Assembly (NCBI GenBank): GCA_937127435.1
Contig: CAKZLZ010000115.1
Coordinates: 1 to 40,048, forward strand
Source of the DNA: an uncultured Verrucomicrobiota bacterium
GTDB taxonomy: Bacteria; Verrucomicrobiota; Kiritimatiellia; SS1-B-03-39; UBA6053
Direction of reading: 5' to 3'
DNA: 40,048 nucleotides
Under the pieces are notes generated by a model. It ran no database searches. It was given only the letters and a program-made list of their open reading frames with translations, and was not told the origin of the DNA. Below are positions 7,882 through 17,092 of the stretch, in pieces (within the stretch, counting starts at the first letter, position 1; each line of letters starts with the position of its first letter). The translations under genes and the position numbers were made by a program.

Positions 7882-10020
7882 TCAGTCCCCTTGGGGGGCT
7901 TTGTCGGAGCTCGTTTGCTGGATTAAGATTTTCCCGTTGCGGCTTCCTGAAATCAAAGAAGGGGTTGTCAGATCTTCGGCCGGCGTCCATTGCCAGGTGT
8001 CCGCGATGCCTTCACCCATCACTTTTAGAGACCTTCCGTCCCCGGCCAGTTTAAGTTCAAGATCGCCGCGTTGCCATGGATCTAACAGACAGACCACCCG
8101 GGTTTGGGCCGCGGTGGTTTCGAACTGGGTGCGGTTGAGTTCAGTGGTTTTCCACCGGCCTTTGAAGGCGTAGGGGGACAGGGATGACGAAAGATCGGAA
8201 GATGCGCGAATCTGATAGGGAACTTTCGCTCCTTCTTCGCCCACAAATGTTCCTCCGGGTCGGGGGAGATCGGAGATATTTGCCGTGGGAGAAAAGGCCT
8301 GCCAAATGATCTGGTTTTCTTTTTCCGCTTTTACGGAATCGAGGACCAGCGCGTACTCTCCGGGCAACCAAATGACCGCTCGGCGGAATCCCCGGATATC
8401 CTCAAAGGTGTTGCCGGCTTCGCCTTCGATGATCACCCGTCCGGCGTCTCCCGTTTTCCATCCGGTGAGGTAGGAGAGGGTGGTCATGTCCGTATTCGGG
8501 ACCGGTTGGGTGTATTGGGTGTCCCCTCCGATCTGGCCTTTGCCGTTGATCAAAAGGGTGTTGTGCTGTTCGGTGTTTTTTACGCTGAAATAACGTCCGG
8601 GGTGGATCACCAATTCGCCGTCGACGGCCAGGGCAATGCTGTTGGCATCCGGATCATCATGGGCGATGTTGATATAATGAAAGTCGTTTGTATTCCGGTA
8701 TTCATTCAGGGCATATCCTCCGTAGGGACCACATTTAAACATCATGACCGCTTCGGTATCCTCTCCCCAGCCATCACGCAGATAGGCGACGCCGAGGTCG
8801 GCAAACAGTCGGGAAGGGGGCAGGGCTTTGGCATCACCAATTTCCACAGTGCTGTCGTAATAGGTCAGCATTAACCATGGGTATCCGGAGGGACGGAGAG
8901 TTCCGTTTACGGTGGCCCGGCGCTGATACCAGTCGACCAGCGCGGCTTGTGCATCCGCATCCCGACTGAGGCGCGGTCCGATAAAGAAAGAAGGCTCGTA
9001 GCTCCGAAAGACACCGGGTTTGCCTTTGCCGTTTTGAGAATCCCCAAAACTCATCGGATTATAATTTCCCGGGATGTCTGAATAAATCTGCTGGGTCCAG
9101 GCATTCCTGAATCCGGGGGCCGCCAAATAATCTGTTCCCAGGACACGGTCCATCATCATGGAGGTGATCGCCAGGTAGCTGAATCCAAAAACCTGATAGC
9201 CTACGCCTTCGTGACAGTCCCCGTCGTGGGGAAACCATTTGATGAGAAAATCCACTTCAGCTTTGAACTGTTCCAACAGCCAGCCGCTGTCTATCCCTTC
9301 GATATCGGCGACGCTCAACAGGCAGGCCGCCATGCCGGAGGCGCGGTGCCAACGGTGGTTGTTGGCCGGGTCCTGTTGCCAGTACTTGATGATATTGAGA
9401 GCTTTCTCCTGATGGCCGAGATAATACATGCGGCGGGCTTGAAGCAGGAGTTTCTGTGCGAGGGCCTGGCGGAGTTCCGGTTCCAGTTCATTGGCCACGG
9501 CATCAAAAAGTAATCCTGCCGCGAGCATATTATTTCCCGCACCCATGTTGCTGTCGAGTTCTTTGGTGTAGGCCCAGTGTTCATTCTCCAGAAACATTTC
9601 CAGCAGTTGCACGATCTTGTCTTTCAGTTCCGGATCTTTTGTCAGATGATAGGCGTAGATCAGGTTCGGCATTTTTCCTTGTGAGGTCACCAGGGCCGCC
9701 GTGTCATTTTGAAAAATTTTGGGCGGGGTCCCGCCGGGAATGTCCAGGGTTTTGGCAATGCGAATAACCGCATCGGCATTCACTTTGAGGATGGGATCGT
9801 TTTCGATCTGGGTCTTGAGCGTGATGATTTCTTCAGTTGTGAAGAGGAGTCGGGGATGTACAGCGCGTAATGCTTCCTTCACTTTCGGAGGGTTTTCAGG
9901 CGCAGGGTCGGATGCGGGAACCAAGGCGAGATTGCCTTCAATATCCACACCGCCACTGGCAGGGGCTCCGAAACAGGGGATGAGTAGAGATAATAGAGAG
10001 ATCGAACAAAAAGTTTTCAT
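7882..10020 (-). CDS. Heparinase II/III-family polysaccharide lyase (exported)
   Basis: A 712-residue protein from the ATG at 10020, which begins a good signal peptide (MKTFCSISLLSLLIPCFGAPA). The frame extends upstream to 10134, but that extension is non-hydrophobic and runs through two homopolymer tracts, so it is rejected. The N-terminal half begins HPRLLFTTEEI, as in DUF4962/alginate-lyase-like toroid domains. The C-terminal half has the heparinase II/III fold signature: NDFHYINIAHDDPDANS, then GELVIHPGRYF, then HNTLLINGKGQ. These place conserved His and Tyr residues near the expected active site for beta-elimination of uronic-acid polysaccharides. The substrate (alginate, a glucuronan or a sulfated uronan) cannot be read from sequence. 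It is transcribed away from the PEP-CTERM and LacI genes, with a palindromic operator-like site in the shared upstream region. Confidence 0.8.
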   Translation of the reverse strand: MKTFCSISLLSLLIPCFGAPASGGVDIEGNLALVPASDPAPENPPKVKEALRAVHPRLLFTTEEIITLKTQIENDPILKVNADAVIRIAKTLDIPGGTPPKIFQNDTAALVTSQGKMPNLIYAYHLTKDPELKDKIVQLLEMFLENEHWAYTKELDSNMGAGNNMLAAGLLFDAVANELEPELRQALAQKLLLQARRMYYLGHQEKALNIIKYWQQDPANNHRWHRASGMAACLLSVADIEGIDSGWLLEQFKAEVDFLIKWFPHDGDCHEGVGYQVFGFSYLAITSMMMDRVLGTDYLAAPGFRNAWTQQIYSDIPGNYNPMSFGDSQNGKGKPGVFRSYEPSFFIGPRLSRDADAQAALVDWYQRRATVNGTLRPSGYPWLMLTYYDSTVEIGDAKALPPSRLFADLGVAYLRDGWGEDTEAVMMFKCGPYGGYALNEYRNTNDFHYINIAHDDPDANSIALAVDGELVIHPGRYFSVKNTEQHNTLLINGKGQIGGDTQYTQPVPNTDMTTLSYLTGWKTGDAGRVIIEGEAGNTFEDIRGFRRAVIWLPGEYALVLDSVKAEKENQIIWQAFSPTANISDLPRPGGTFVGEEGAKVPYQIRASSDLSSSLSPYAFKGRWKTTELNRTQFETTAAQTRVVCLLDPWQRGDLELKLAGDGRSLKVMGEGIADTWQWTPAEDLTTPSLISGSRNGKILIQQTSSDKAPQGD

Positions 10021-10144
10021 GGTAGCCGTTCTTTTTTTTGGGGGGGGATTCGTTTGTAGTAAATGATCGGGTTCCCCGGGATTGTCAATGGTAGCTTTGA
10101 CTGGCGCAACCCGAAATAATACTGCAGAAAGCACAAATTTTCCT

Positions 10145-10170
10145 TTGACACGCTAACGCGTTAGTATGTA
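10145..10170 (+). promoter_or_regulatory. TTGACA box with 12-bp palindrome, likely LacI-family operator
   Basis: TTGACA (10145-10150) is followed two bases later by the perfect palindrome CTAACGCGTTAG (10153-10164). An AT-rich stretch follows but no convincing -10. LacI-family operators are short palindromes with a central CG-rich step, and a LacI-family gene lies 820 bp downstream. The site is between the divergent lyase gene (start 10020) and the PEP-CTERM gene (start 10239), so one repressor could control both. The link to this regulator is inferred. Confidence 0.5.
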
Positions 10171-10238
10171 CCTTTATTTCCATGGTAATAAATGTCTAAA
10201 GCTTCACCCTTAATCGGAACCCATTCAGGAGCCCTCCT

Positions 10239-10931
10239 ATGTATGCAATAATGATGTTAAAAAATAGATGCGCCTTCGGACTCATCACGGCATTGATCAG
10301 TTTTGGTTCGATTGCAAGTGGCGCGGTTGTGGTGGACTGGCAGTTTAATACCATTGGAGACGTTGAAGGTTGGACGGATATATCCAACTATTCTGTCAAT
10401 AATTTAAAGGTGGCGAATGCGGTGTCCGGATCTGAAGTGGTTCTCACCTCGGATAATTTGAAGAACACGACGGATACGAAATTAAATTCCCCTACAGGAA
10501 CCGTTACGTTGTCTGATGACGCAACCGCATGGGAGACTTACACGATTCGTATCCGTCATTTGGGGACCGATGGCGTGACCCCGGTAGCGTTTGATACCGC
10601 GGGTACGATTGCCATGATAACCGGAGGACTTGACACCTTTAATCCGATTCATGACACAACAACGCCCGGATACAAAGCGCCGGTGACGGTGGTGAACCAA
10701 GCGAATCACTGGAATTTGGTTACGTACGATATTAGCGGGTACTCTGCTGATTTTGGCAAATACCGCCTGGATCCCATTACGGGATTTGATGCGGGTGGAG
10801 GTACTATTCAGGGGAATTTTGAAATCGATTACATCACCATCACCGACAACGCGGTGATTCCCGAGCCGGGTTCGGTCATGCTTCTGTTGGTGGGAGGGCT
10901 TGCCTTTATCGGGTTGAAGCGTCGGCAATAA
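10239..10931 (+). CDS. Secreted PEP-CTERM sorting-domain protein
   Basis: A 230-residue exported protein. The start at 10239 is supported by CAGGAG at 10226-10231, seven bases upstream. The signal peptide runs to about residue 30 (LITALISFGSIASGA). The mature part begins VVVDWQFNTIGDVEGW and ends in DYITIT, a carbohydrate-binding-like beta-sandwich pattern seen in many PEP-CTERM proteins. The C-terminus is IPEPGSVMLLL, a hydrophobic segment, then KRRQ, a typical PEP-CTERM anchor. It lies 56 bp before the LacI-family gene on the same strand, so both probably respond to the operator-like site at 10153-10164. The function is unknown; a role in binding or displaying polysaccharide at the cell surface is possible. 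Confidence 0.8.
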   Translation: MYAIMMLKNRCAFGLITALISFGSIASGAVVVDWQFNTIGDVEGWTDISNYSVNNLKVANAVSGSEVVLTSDNLKNTTDTKLNSPTGTVTLSDDATAWETYTIRIRHLGTDGVTPVAFDTAGTIAMITGGLDTFNPIHDTTTPGYKAPVTVVNQANHWNLVTYDISGYSADFGKYRLDPITGFDAGGGTIQGNFEIDYITITDNAVIPEPGSVMLLLVGGLAFIGLKRRQ

Positions 10932-10987
10932 GCAGGGTCCGCATGCATGAGGAGTTGTTTGATTCCGTCGGGAGTGGTTAAAAACAC

Positions 10988-12022
10988 ATGACAGAAAAAA
11001 AAGCCACGATTCGGGATGTGGCGAAGGCTTGTGGATATTCGGTTTACACTGTTTCTTTGGTGTTGAATAACAAAAGAGGGGTCGCTGAAAGCACCGCCGA
11101 AATTGTTCGGCAGGCCATTCGTGACTTGGATTACAACCCATTGGATAATCTGCCGGGGACAAATCGCATCAGGCACAAGACCCTGGGAATTGTGGTGCCC
11201 AGTGCCTTTTGCGAAGCGCATCCCTTTTATCAGCGTGCGGTGGCCGTGGTGCGGATATTGACTTCTATTCGGGATTACGATTGCAAACTTTTCACCGAAG
11301 AGGATGTAATCCGTCGATTGCAAAATGAAGAGGGTGGGGAGCCGGGATTTGGCACGGTGGGATTAATTGTTTTTTGTCCAAACCAGGAGTGGGAAAAATA
11401 TGTGCCCAAATTATTGGACAAAAATCTGCCGGTGGTTCTCCTGCGTCGCTCCCTCCCGTCGCAACCCGGTTTGCTGGTGATTCAGGATGATGACCGGGAA
11501 GGCATGATGAAAGCGATGGCGCATTTGCATCAAGTTCATCATCATTCCTGCATAGGACTTTGCGGATTTCATATCTCGGAACCAACGACCAACCCCCGTT
11601 ACATCGCATGCATGGACTATATGAAAGAACATGGATGTAGAAGAGAGTCCGGATTAATTTTGGAGTCGAAGCAATACTTGGAAATGGGAGAGCAGGGCCT
11701 TGTGGAGTGGGTACGGACCTGTCGAAAGGAATGGGGAATGACGGCGGTCATCTGTTGGTCGGATCAAGCGGCCGCGTTGTTGGTTAAATCACTGCTTAAA
11801 GCTGGTATCCGGGTGCCGGATGATATGGCCGTGATGGGGGTCAATAATGACCCGACGTCCTCCATTTTTCATCCGGGAATTAGTACCGTTCTGGTTCCGG
11901 TGGAGGAAATGGTGACGGCCGCCTGTCGCTATCTGTTAGATTATTCCGTAAAAACACCTCCAAAAGTGCAAACCCAATTTCATCAATCCTTGGTGATCCG
12001 GGATTCCTGCGGAAAGCATTGA
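10988..12022 (+). CDS. LacI-family transcriptional regulator
   Basis: A 344-residue protein. The N-terminal helix-turn-helix (TIRDVAKACGYSVYTVSLVLNN, about residues 7-28) and RQAIRDLDYNP match the LacI family. The remainder is a periplasmic-binding-protein-like ligand domain, with late segments such as GIRVPDDMAVMGVNND and ISTVLVPVEEM that are characteristic of LacI/GalR sensors. The hinge helix usually marked by LARSL is not obvious, and the sequence there reads LPGTNRIRHKTLGIVV. It follows a PEP-CTERM gene and is close to the lyase and the large exported protein. It is therefore likely to control local polysaccharide genes, probably through the palindrome at 10153-10164. Its effector cannot be deduced. 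Confidence 0.88.
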   Translation: MTEKKATIRDVAKACGYSVYTVSLVLNNKRGVAESTAEIVRQAIRDLDYNPLDNLPGTNRIRHKTLGIVVPSAFCEAHPFYQRAVAVVRILTSIRDYDCKLFTEEDVIRRLQNEEGGEPGFGTVGLIVFCPNQEWEKYVPKLLDKNLPVVLLRRSLPSQPGLLVIQDDDREGMMKAMAHLHQVHHHSCIGLCGFHISEPTTNPRYIACMDYMKEHGCRRESGLILESKQYLEMGEQGLVEWVRTCRKEWGMTAVICWSDQAAALLVKSLLKAGIRVPDDMAVMGVNNDPTSSIFHPGISTVLVPVEEMVTAACRYLLDYSVKTPPKVQTQFHQSLVIRDSCGKH

Positions 12023-12035
12023 TTGCTGGTTAGAA

Positions 12036-15000
12036 TTATTTTTCAGTGACCGTCTCTGCAGTGACCCACACATCGGCGGCGGGCAACAGAGGGGTGTCGC
12101 GCTCTCCGGTTTTGGGATCGATGGGCTGACGGGCGAAGCGGTGTTGAATGCCGGTGCCCGGAATTTCCAGGGAGAGATGCTGATTGCTGTGGCCTTTTTG
12201 ACGGCGGGCTTCGAAATAATTTACGGTGCCTGTAAAAGGATTGGCCGTGTTCTGGCCCAGTTTGAGAACTCCTCTGGGAAGATTGTGATCCCAATTGTAA
12301 TTGTCTTCGGCTTCCGGGGGAATGTTGGCTTCGATGTACACCCGGTCTCCGGTTTCATTGAGCAGGGGTTTAAGAAATACCACTTTCGCTTTGGGCGCAT
12401 TGGCTTTCACCCCGATATTTTCCACTTGGTAATCTTCGCCCAAGACCAACAGTTGGCGGCGTTGAATCTTGGGGCCCATGAGGTAGACGTTGATATGCGC
12501 GGGATCCATCAGTTGAAGCGTGGTTTCAATTTCAGTGCTTCCGGCAGGGATGGCGATTTCACGCCGGGTGTCTTCTTTCCTGACGGCATAGGTTTGCGAC
12601 AGCAAATCCTGTTGACGGTTGCTCCAAATCCAATCCGCTTCCCGCATGGATTGCTGGCTATCGATTCTTATGTATCCCCGGACATCTCCGTGAGGAACTT
12701 TGATCAGTGCCTGGGGAAGGCGGGGGGAGAGTTCCCATTTCCCATCTTTAAAATAACTGTAGGCGGCGCCCCCCTCGTTAAAAGGAAGGGCGTTGGTTTT
12801 TGCATAAATAATGAAGTCGCCGGGTTGAGGCGCGGTGGCGGGTTTGAAGCTGAGCGGGTTTGTGGCCCCGAAGATGCGGAACTGCCCTTCAGCCAGCGTG
12901 TTGGTCCCAAGATAACGTGAGGTGTAGGTTTTGTTTTGGGCGGCCAATCCTAAAATGAAGGAAGGCAATGCTTCGCTGAGGTCTCCCTGCAAGACTTCCC
13001 AATTCTGTCCGTTTGAAACTTTTGGAAAATTGTTGTCGCGGGTATCGATCCAAATCAGGGTTTCTCCCGCTACCAATGGCAGGTCATGTGACGGGGCTTC
13101 TGCCTGAATGACAATGCGCAGAATCAGATCGGAGGTGTTTTGTTCCCGAACCGCATGATTCCAAATCCAGCGCATCCAATGCGTGGTGGCGTAAATATAC
13201 TCAATGCCCCAGGAACGGTGCTGGGTGCTGATGCCCACCAGTAAATGATTTTGTGCTTTCAGGGGGAGGGCGGAGGTGACTTGGTATAAGATTTCATTTT
13301 GGCTGTCCCGCACCGTAAACCGCGGACGGTGGCTGCCGTCGTCGAGGACTTCCAGCCGCCAGTTCGATCCGTCGGCTGCCACTTCTTCCGCCAGGGTGCC
13401 GGTACCCAAATCGGCAATACGCAAGTTGAGAATCAGATCTTTTTCTGCGACTTTATCCGTTCCGGGCATGGGGGTCCAGGGTTGGTTCAATTCGCCTTTC
13501 AGTTTGAAGGGTTTGGGGGCCCATTGACCGTACCAGTCTTTCAAATATCCGGAAGAGGGCAGGTCGAAGCCGAGTAAATCCAGATTAAAATCTTCGGGCA
13601 ACTCGAGGTATCGCTTCAGATAATCCCCGTGTTGGGGAAGATTGGGGCCTCCGCTTTTTCCGTCGATACTGAACCGGCGCAGGGCGGGGGCGACATATAA
13701 ATCGTAGGCGGAAAGGTACCCTTCGCGTCCGGTCCCGGCGTAGCGGGTGTTGGCCCAATCCAGACTGTACCCTTTTTGCCAGGTCCCCGAGATTTCAGGG
13801 AAGTTGGCGAAGGCTTCCTGCGGGGTCAGATAACCTGCGCGGTCGTTGTTGTAGGGTTCCAATAAAGAGATGCTGACAAAAGAACCCAGGGCAAACTCAT
13901 CGATGGTGAGGTCTTCATCAGCAAGGAAAGATTTTGAAGCGGGAAAGGTGAAGATGCGTACTTTGCCGTTGATCATTTCGTAACTGTACATCACGGCGAC
14001 TGCACCGGATTGAGTTCCGCGAATGACCCGTCCGGATTTCAATTGTGTGTCCCGTCCCCGTTTATAATCCCGGATGGAGATCCATTGTCCGCTCCAGCCG
14101 TTTTCCTCTTCGGGAAACAGATTGAGTGCACGCATAAATCCGGTGGTTTGCAATTTGCCTCCCATGAAAGGCGTAATATTGCTGGTGGCCGCCCAACTGT
14201 CCATAGACCCGATGGCACCGGTATATCCGCCGAATTGAACATAAGGAAAATTCAGGCCGTTGGCGATATTGTCCGGTCGTTCGTAGAGAATATTTTCCGC
14301 CACGTGGGTGCCGTAACCCCAGCTTTTGCCGATGCGCCCATCCAGGGGTTGCCGTTGTGTATGCAAGCCGGTAATCCCACGCATATGTCCATTGTTTTCG
14401 AAAATATTTCCGGTGATTTCCGAGGCGTAATCGCAGGAGGATTGATACATCAGCAAGGAGCCGGATCCCCGCATGGCCATGTTGCTTCCGGAGAGATTTT
14501 TCCCCATACCAATGAGATTGTGGTAAAAGGCGTAGGCGATTTTATCGGTGCCCATGGGAATGATTTGACCAATCATGTCGCGGTGCTGGTAACTGCCGCT
14601 TTTTTCGTTCCAGCGTCCACCTCCGCCGTACCAGTAGTTGCTTTCCAACAAGGCCATTCCCTGTCCGTAAAAGGAGATGCCGTCATTACTGACATCGATA
14701 ATACTGCGGGCGATAATCAGCCGCGGCATCGCGTCAAAAGATAATTTCTGGTTGGCATAGGAGAAGGTGGGTCCTTCGGTGTCGCCAATGTACCCGTCGT
14801 AAAATTCGATCCAGGCGCCTCGCACGGGTTCCTGTCCCCGGGGGCCTGGCACTTGTCCGCCCGTGATATTGATGGTGCCGTGCGATGAATAATCTACGGT
14901 GTCAATGACGCAGCCGAAGAAGCGGACATCGCACTCGCGTCCGAATTGGAGGGTATTCACTTGTGTATCACGACGTTGGACGGGACTGACGGTAATCCAT

Positions 15001-16157
15001 CCAAAATCAAGGTTTCTCACCAGGGTGAGATCCATGGCGGGGAAAATGGTTTTGCCCGGGGTGCCCACGAGGAAGATGCGGTTTTGTGTCAGTTGGGCCA
15101 AGTGCTCGGCCACCCCTTTGTCCCGGAAGGGGATGAACCGTTCTCCGTCTGCAACTTCTTCAAAACTTTCAATAAGGACCGGCGGCAATTCAATGACAAA
15201 AGGCTCGCCGGGGTTTAAACCGTTGATGCCCCCCTGGGCGTTGATGGGCACTTCCAGCAGCGCTTCCTGCAGTTGGCGGAGGGACATGGCACCGTCTTCA
15301 CTGCGGAGGGTGACCCGGGGAGTGAACTCCCTGCGCATCCGTTTGGGCTGAAGTTTCCATCGCCGGGGATCCGGCGAGTCGGCTTTGTCGTCGACCATCA
15401 TGGCTTCGGCGGATGCGATTTCCAGAGTGACCAGTTTCCGCAGATGGGTGGCGGGGTTTTCCCTTTCGATGGTTTCCCGTCGCGGACGGAACATCGGAGC
15501 GTTGGCGCGGGTCATGGGGAGCTCTTCCCAAAAAGTTTGAATGGAGCCGTCCTGCATCAGATATTCCGCAACCCAGACAATGTGGCCGTTGTGGTCACGG
15601 TTGTGGCGGATATGATTCATGCTGTGCTGCAGACCCTGTCCGGTGCCCCGAATCCGCAAACCGAGGGCCTGGCCGTTTTCATCGTAGTCAAAAGGAGGAG
15701 GAAGGGTCTTGTCCGGGGCGGCGAGATTCCGTTCGGGCCCGGGGAAACGGTCATACTGTCCGCTGGGGAAAAGGGGGTGCAGCGGACGTAAGCCCCGGGT
15801 AAATCCTGCTTGGCCGTCTGCGGTGGTGAAAGGAACCGGGGTGATGAGTTCCAAATCGATGTCTGCGGGTACTTGAGGGGAGCAGGTAACAAAATCCGTA
15901 GCCCCGACAAAGCGGGCGGTGGTATTGCCGGGAAGGGCGGTGAGGGCGAGGACGGTTTCATCCGCTGTGGAAGTGAGCTGATGGGAGAGTTCGACCGTGC
16001 TGGGCGCCTGGGGATGCAGCGCCACCGTATAAAGTTGTTGGGTATTATTAACAGTGACGGCTTGGAGGGGGGAGAGCACAGTTCCAAGGAAGATGCACAA
16101 AACAGAAACACGGATCGATAGCCGAACAGTCGGAAAACACAGGTGGGAAACTTTCAT
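12036..16157 (-). CDS. Very large exported protein with beta-helix-like region, possible polysaccharide-active enzyme
   Basis: A 1373-residue protein with an N-terminal signal peptide (hydrophobic core about residues 17-33, cleavage near LQA). I do not recognise a named family. The middle (about residues 370-700) has short repeated strands with Asn, Gly and Ser turns, such as INITGGQ, IIARSIIDVSNDGISFYGQG, ITGNIFENNGHM and AENILYERPDNI. This is the usual look of right-handed parallel beta-helix proteins such as pectate-lyase-like enzymes. The C-terminal 500 residues look like several beta-sandwich modules. There is no PEP-CTERM or lipobox. The stop is only 13 bp from the convergent LacI gene. 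Given its neighbours, a secreted polysaccharide lyase or hydrolase is plausible but not shown. Confidence 0.6.
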   Translation of the reverse strand: MKVSHLCFPTVRLSIRVSVLCIFLGTVLSPLQAVTVNNTQQLYTVALHPQAPSTVELSHQLTSTADETVLALTALPGNTTARFVGATDFVTCSPQVPADIDLELITPVPFTTADGQAGFTRGLRPLHPLFPSGQYDRFPGPERNLAAPDKTLPPPFDYDENGQALGLRIRGTGQGLQHSMNHIRHNRDHNGHIVWVAEYLMQDGSIQTFWEELPMTRANAPMFRPRRETIERENPATHLRKLVTLEIASAEAMMVDDKADSPDPRRWKLQPKRMRREFTPRVTLRSEDGAMSLRQLQEALLEVPINAQGGINGLNPGEPFVIELPPVLIESFEEVADGERFIPFRDKGVAEHLAQLTQNRIFLVGTPGKTIFPAMDLTLVRNLDFGWITVSPVQRRDTQVNTLQFGRECDVRFFGCVIDTVDYSSHGTINITGGQVPGPRGQEPVRGAWIEFYDGYIGDTEGPTFSYANQKLSFDAMPRLIIARSIIDVSNDGISFYGQGMALLESNYWYGGGGRWNEKSGSYQHRDMIGQIIPMGTDKIAYAFYHNLIGMGKNLSGSNMAMRGSGSLLMYQSSCDYASEITGNIFENNGHMRGITGLHTQRQPLDGRIGKSWGYGTHVAENILYERPDNIANGLNFPYVQFGGYTGAIGSMDSWAATSNITPFMGGKLQTTGFMRALNLFPEEENGWSGQWISIRDYKRGRDTQLKSGRVIRGTQSGAVAVMYSYEMINGKVRIFTFPASKSFLADEDLTIDEFALGSFVSISLLEPYNNDRAGYLTPQEAFANFPEISGTWQKGYSLDWANTRYAGTGREGYLSAYDLYVAPALRRFSIDGKSGGPNLPQHGDYLKRYLELPEDFNLDLLGFDLPSSGYLKDWYGQWAPKPFKLKGELNQPWTPMPGTDKVAEKDLILNLRIADLGTGTLAEEVAADGSNWRLEVLDDGSHRPRFTVRDSQNEILYQVTSALPLKAQNHLLVGISTQHRSWGIEYIYATTHWMRWIWNHAVREQNTSDLILRIVIQAEAPSHDLPLVAGETLIWIDTRDNNFPKVSNGQNWEVLQGDLSEALPSFILGLAAQNKTYTSRYLGTNTLAEGQFRIFGATNPLSFKPATAPQPGDFIIYAKTNALPFNEGGAAYSYFKDGKWELSPRLPQALIKVPHGDVRGYIRIDSQQSMREADWIWSNRQQDLLSQTYAVRKEDTRREIAIPAGSTEIETTLQLMDPAHINVYLMGPKIQRRQLLVLGEDYQVENIGVKANAPKAKVVFLKPLLNETGDRVYIEANIPPEAEDNYNWDHNLPRGVLKLGQNTANPFTGTVNYFEARRQKGHSNQHLSLEIPGTGIQHRFARQPIDPKTGERDTPLLPAADVWVTAETVTEK

Positions 16158-16267
16158 ATATAATGAGGGGTACGTAAGGATTAAATCGTATTATTTCTAA
16201 CCGGGAATCAGGTGCTTTCGCTGTCGTTTTCCGGAAAGTTTCGACCAAATTACCAAGGTATAATTTA

Positions 16268-16283
16268 TTAATCAAGCGGTTAA
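16268..16283. promoter_or_regulatory. Imperfect AT-rich palindrome upstream of the large exported protein gene
   Basis: TTAATCAAGCGGTTAA has TTAA at both ends with partial symmetry between, about 110 bp upstream of the start at 16157. It could be a regulator site. It is unlike the perfect palindrome at 10153-10164, so there is no direct argument for the same regulator. Confidence 0.2.
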
Positions 16284-16358
16284 TTAAAATTGATGATCAG
16301 GCCGTAAGTTGTAAAAATTTAAAGGTGTGGCACCCGGTTTTTAACAAACCTTCGACGA

Positions 16359-16958
16359 TTACAGGGTAAAGGTCTCGGTGATTCGGGTGTAATCCTGATA
16401 ACCCATGCGGGCGATGAGATCCAGGCGGCCGGCGTCCACCTTTCCTTCCTGTAACATGCGGTCTTCAATATAGACCCCGACCACTTCCCCGAATACCGCA
16501 ACATTGGGCCGCTCCGGATTTTCCGAGAGCAGTTCAACCATTTGGGTCTTTCTACATTCCAGACGCACGGGGCATTCCAATACGCCCGGGGGAAGTACCC
16601 GCTCTGAAGGGCAGGGCCGGAGTCCCGCAGAATCAAATTCACTCTCCCCGTGGGGAATGTCTTCAGCGGTTTTGAGCATTTGATTGCGGAGCTCCCAAGT
16701 GACCAGATTGATGACGAAGGCCCCGGTTTCCCGAATGTTCCTGACGGTATCCTTCTGTCCGCCTTCCCGGGGGGCGCCTCCGCTGGCAAACATCACTTGT
16801 GGTGGATTTCCGGCGACCGCATTAAAGAAGGAGTAGGGAGCCAGGTTGAATGCGCCATTTGCATCCACGGTGGAAATCCAGGCAATCGGTCTGGGACTGA
16901 CCAGCGCTTTGAATGGGTCGAAAGGGAGCGGGTGGCCTTGTTCGGGGGAATAAAACAT
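16359..16958 (-). CDS. Flavin reductase-like protein (FMN-binding split barrel)
   Basis: A 199-residue cytoplasmic protein of the flavin reductase/flavoredoxin family. The family pattern is clear: PRPIAWISTVDANGAFNLAPYSFFNAVAGNPP near residues 27-58, then KDTVRNIRETGAFVINLV (about residues 70-87), then GLRPCPSERV. Members bind FMN and reduce flavin with NAD(P)H or carry electrons. The start is the ATG at 16958; no convincing ribosome-binding site precedes it. It is divergent from the BMC operon and shares its 243-bp upstream region, so joint control is possible, but it has no known part in fucose or rhamnose breakdown. Confidence 0.85.
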   Translation of the reverse strand: MFYSPEQGHPLPFDPFKALVSPRPIAWISTVDANGAFNLAPYSFFNAVAGNPPQVMFASGGAPREGGQKDTVRNIRETGAFVINLVTWELRNQMLKTAEDIPHGESEFDSAGLRPCPSERVLPPGVLECPVRLECRKTQMVELLSENPERPNVAVFGEVVGVYIEDRMLQEGKVDAGRLDLIARMGYQDYTRITETFTL

Positions 16959-17033
16959 GGGGGAATTCTAATTAAGGGGGGGCGGGACGGATTGTGAAGA
17001 TGTGTTTTTACGATTTATCCATAAAGCCAAAGC

Positions 17034-17062
17034 TTCGGAGTGCATAGCATATTTTATATATT
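17034..17062 (+). promoter_or_regulatory. Weak candidate promoter of the BMC operon
   Basis: TATATT (17057-17062, 5 of 6 matches to the -10 consensus) lies 17 bases downstream of TTCGGA (17034-17039), a poor -35. If used, transcription would begin around 17069 and leave a leader of about 130 bases. The poor -35 would fit an activated promoter. Confidence 0.25.
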
Positions 17063-17092
17063 CCCCGGCCTAAACTGTCATTTGCCACCCAA

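Noticed and set aside
10020..10134. Upstream extension of the lyase frame to 10134
   Set aside because: The extension is not a signal peptide and crosses homopolymer tracts; the ATG at 10020 begins a standard signal peptide.
16319..16345. GGTG-TGG-CACC hairpin after the flavin reductase-like gene
   Set aside because: A 4-bp stem is too weak to call a terminator.
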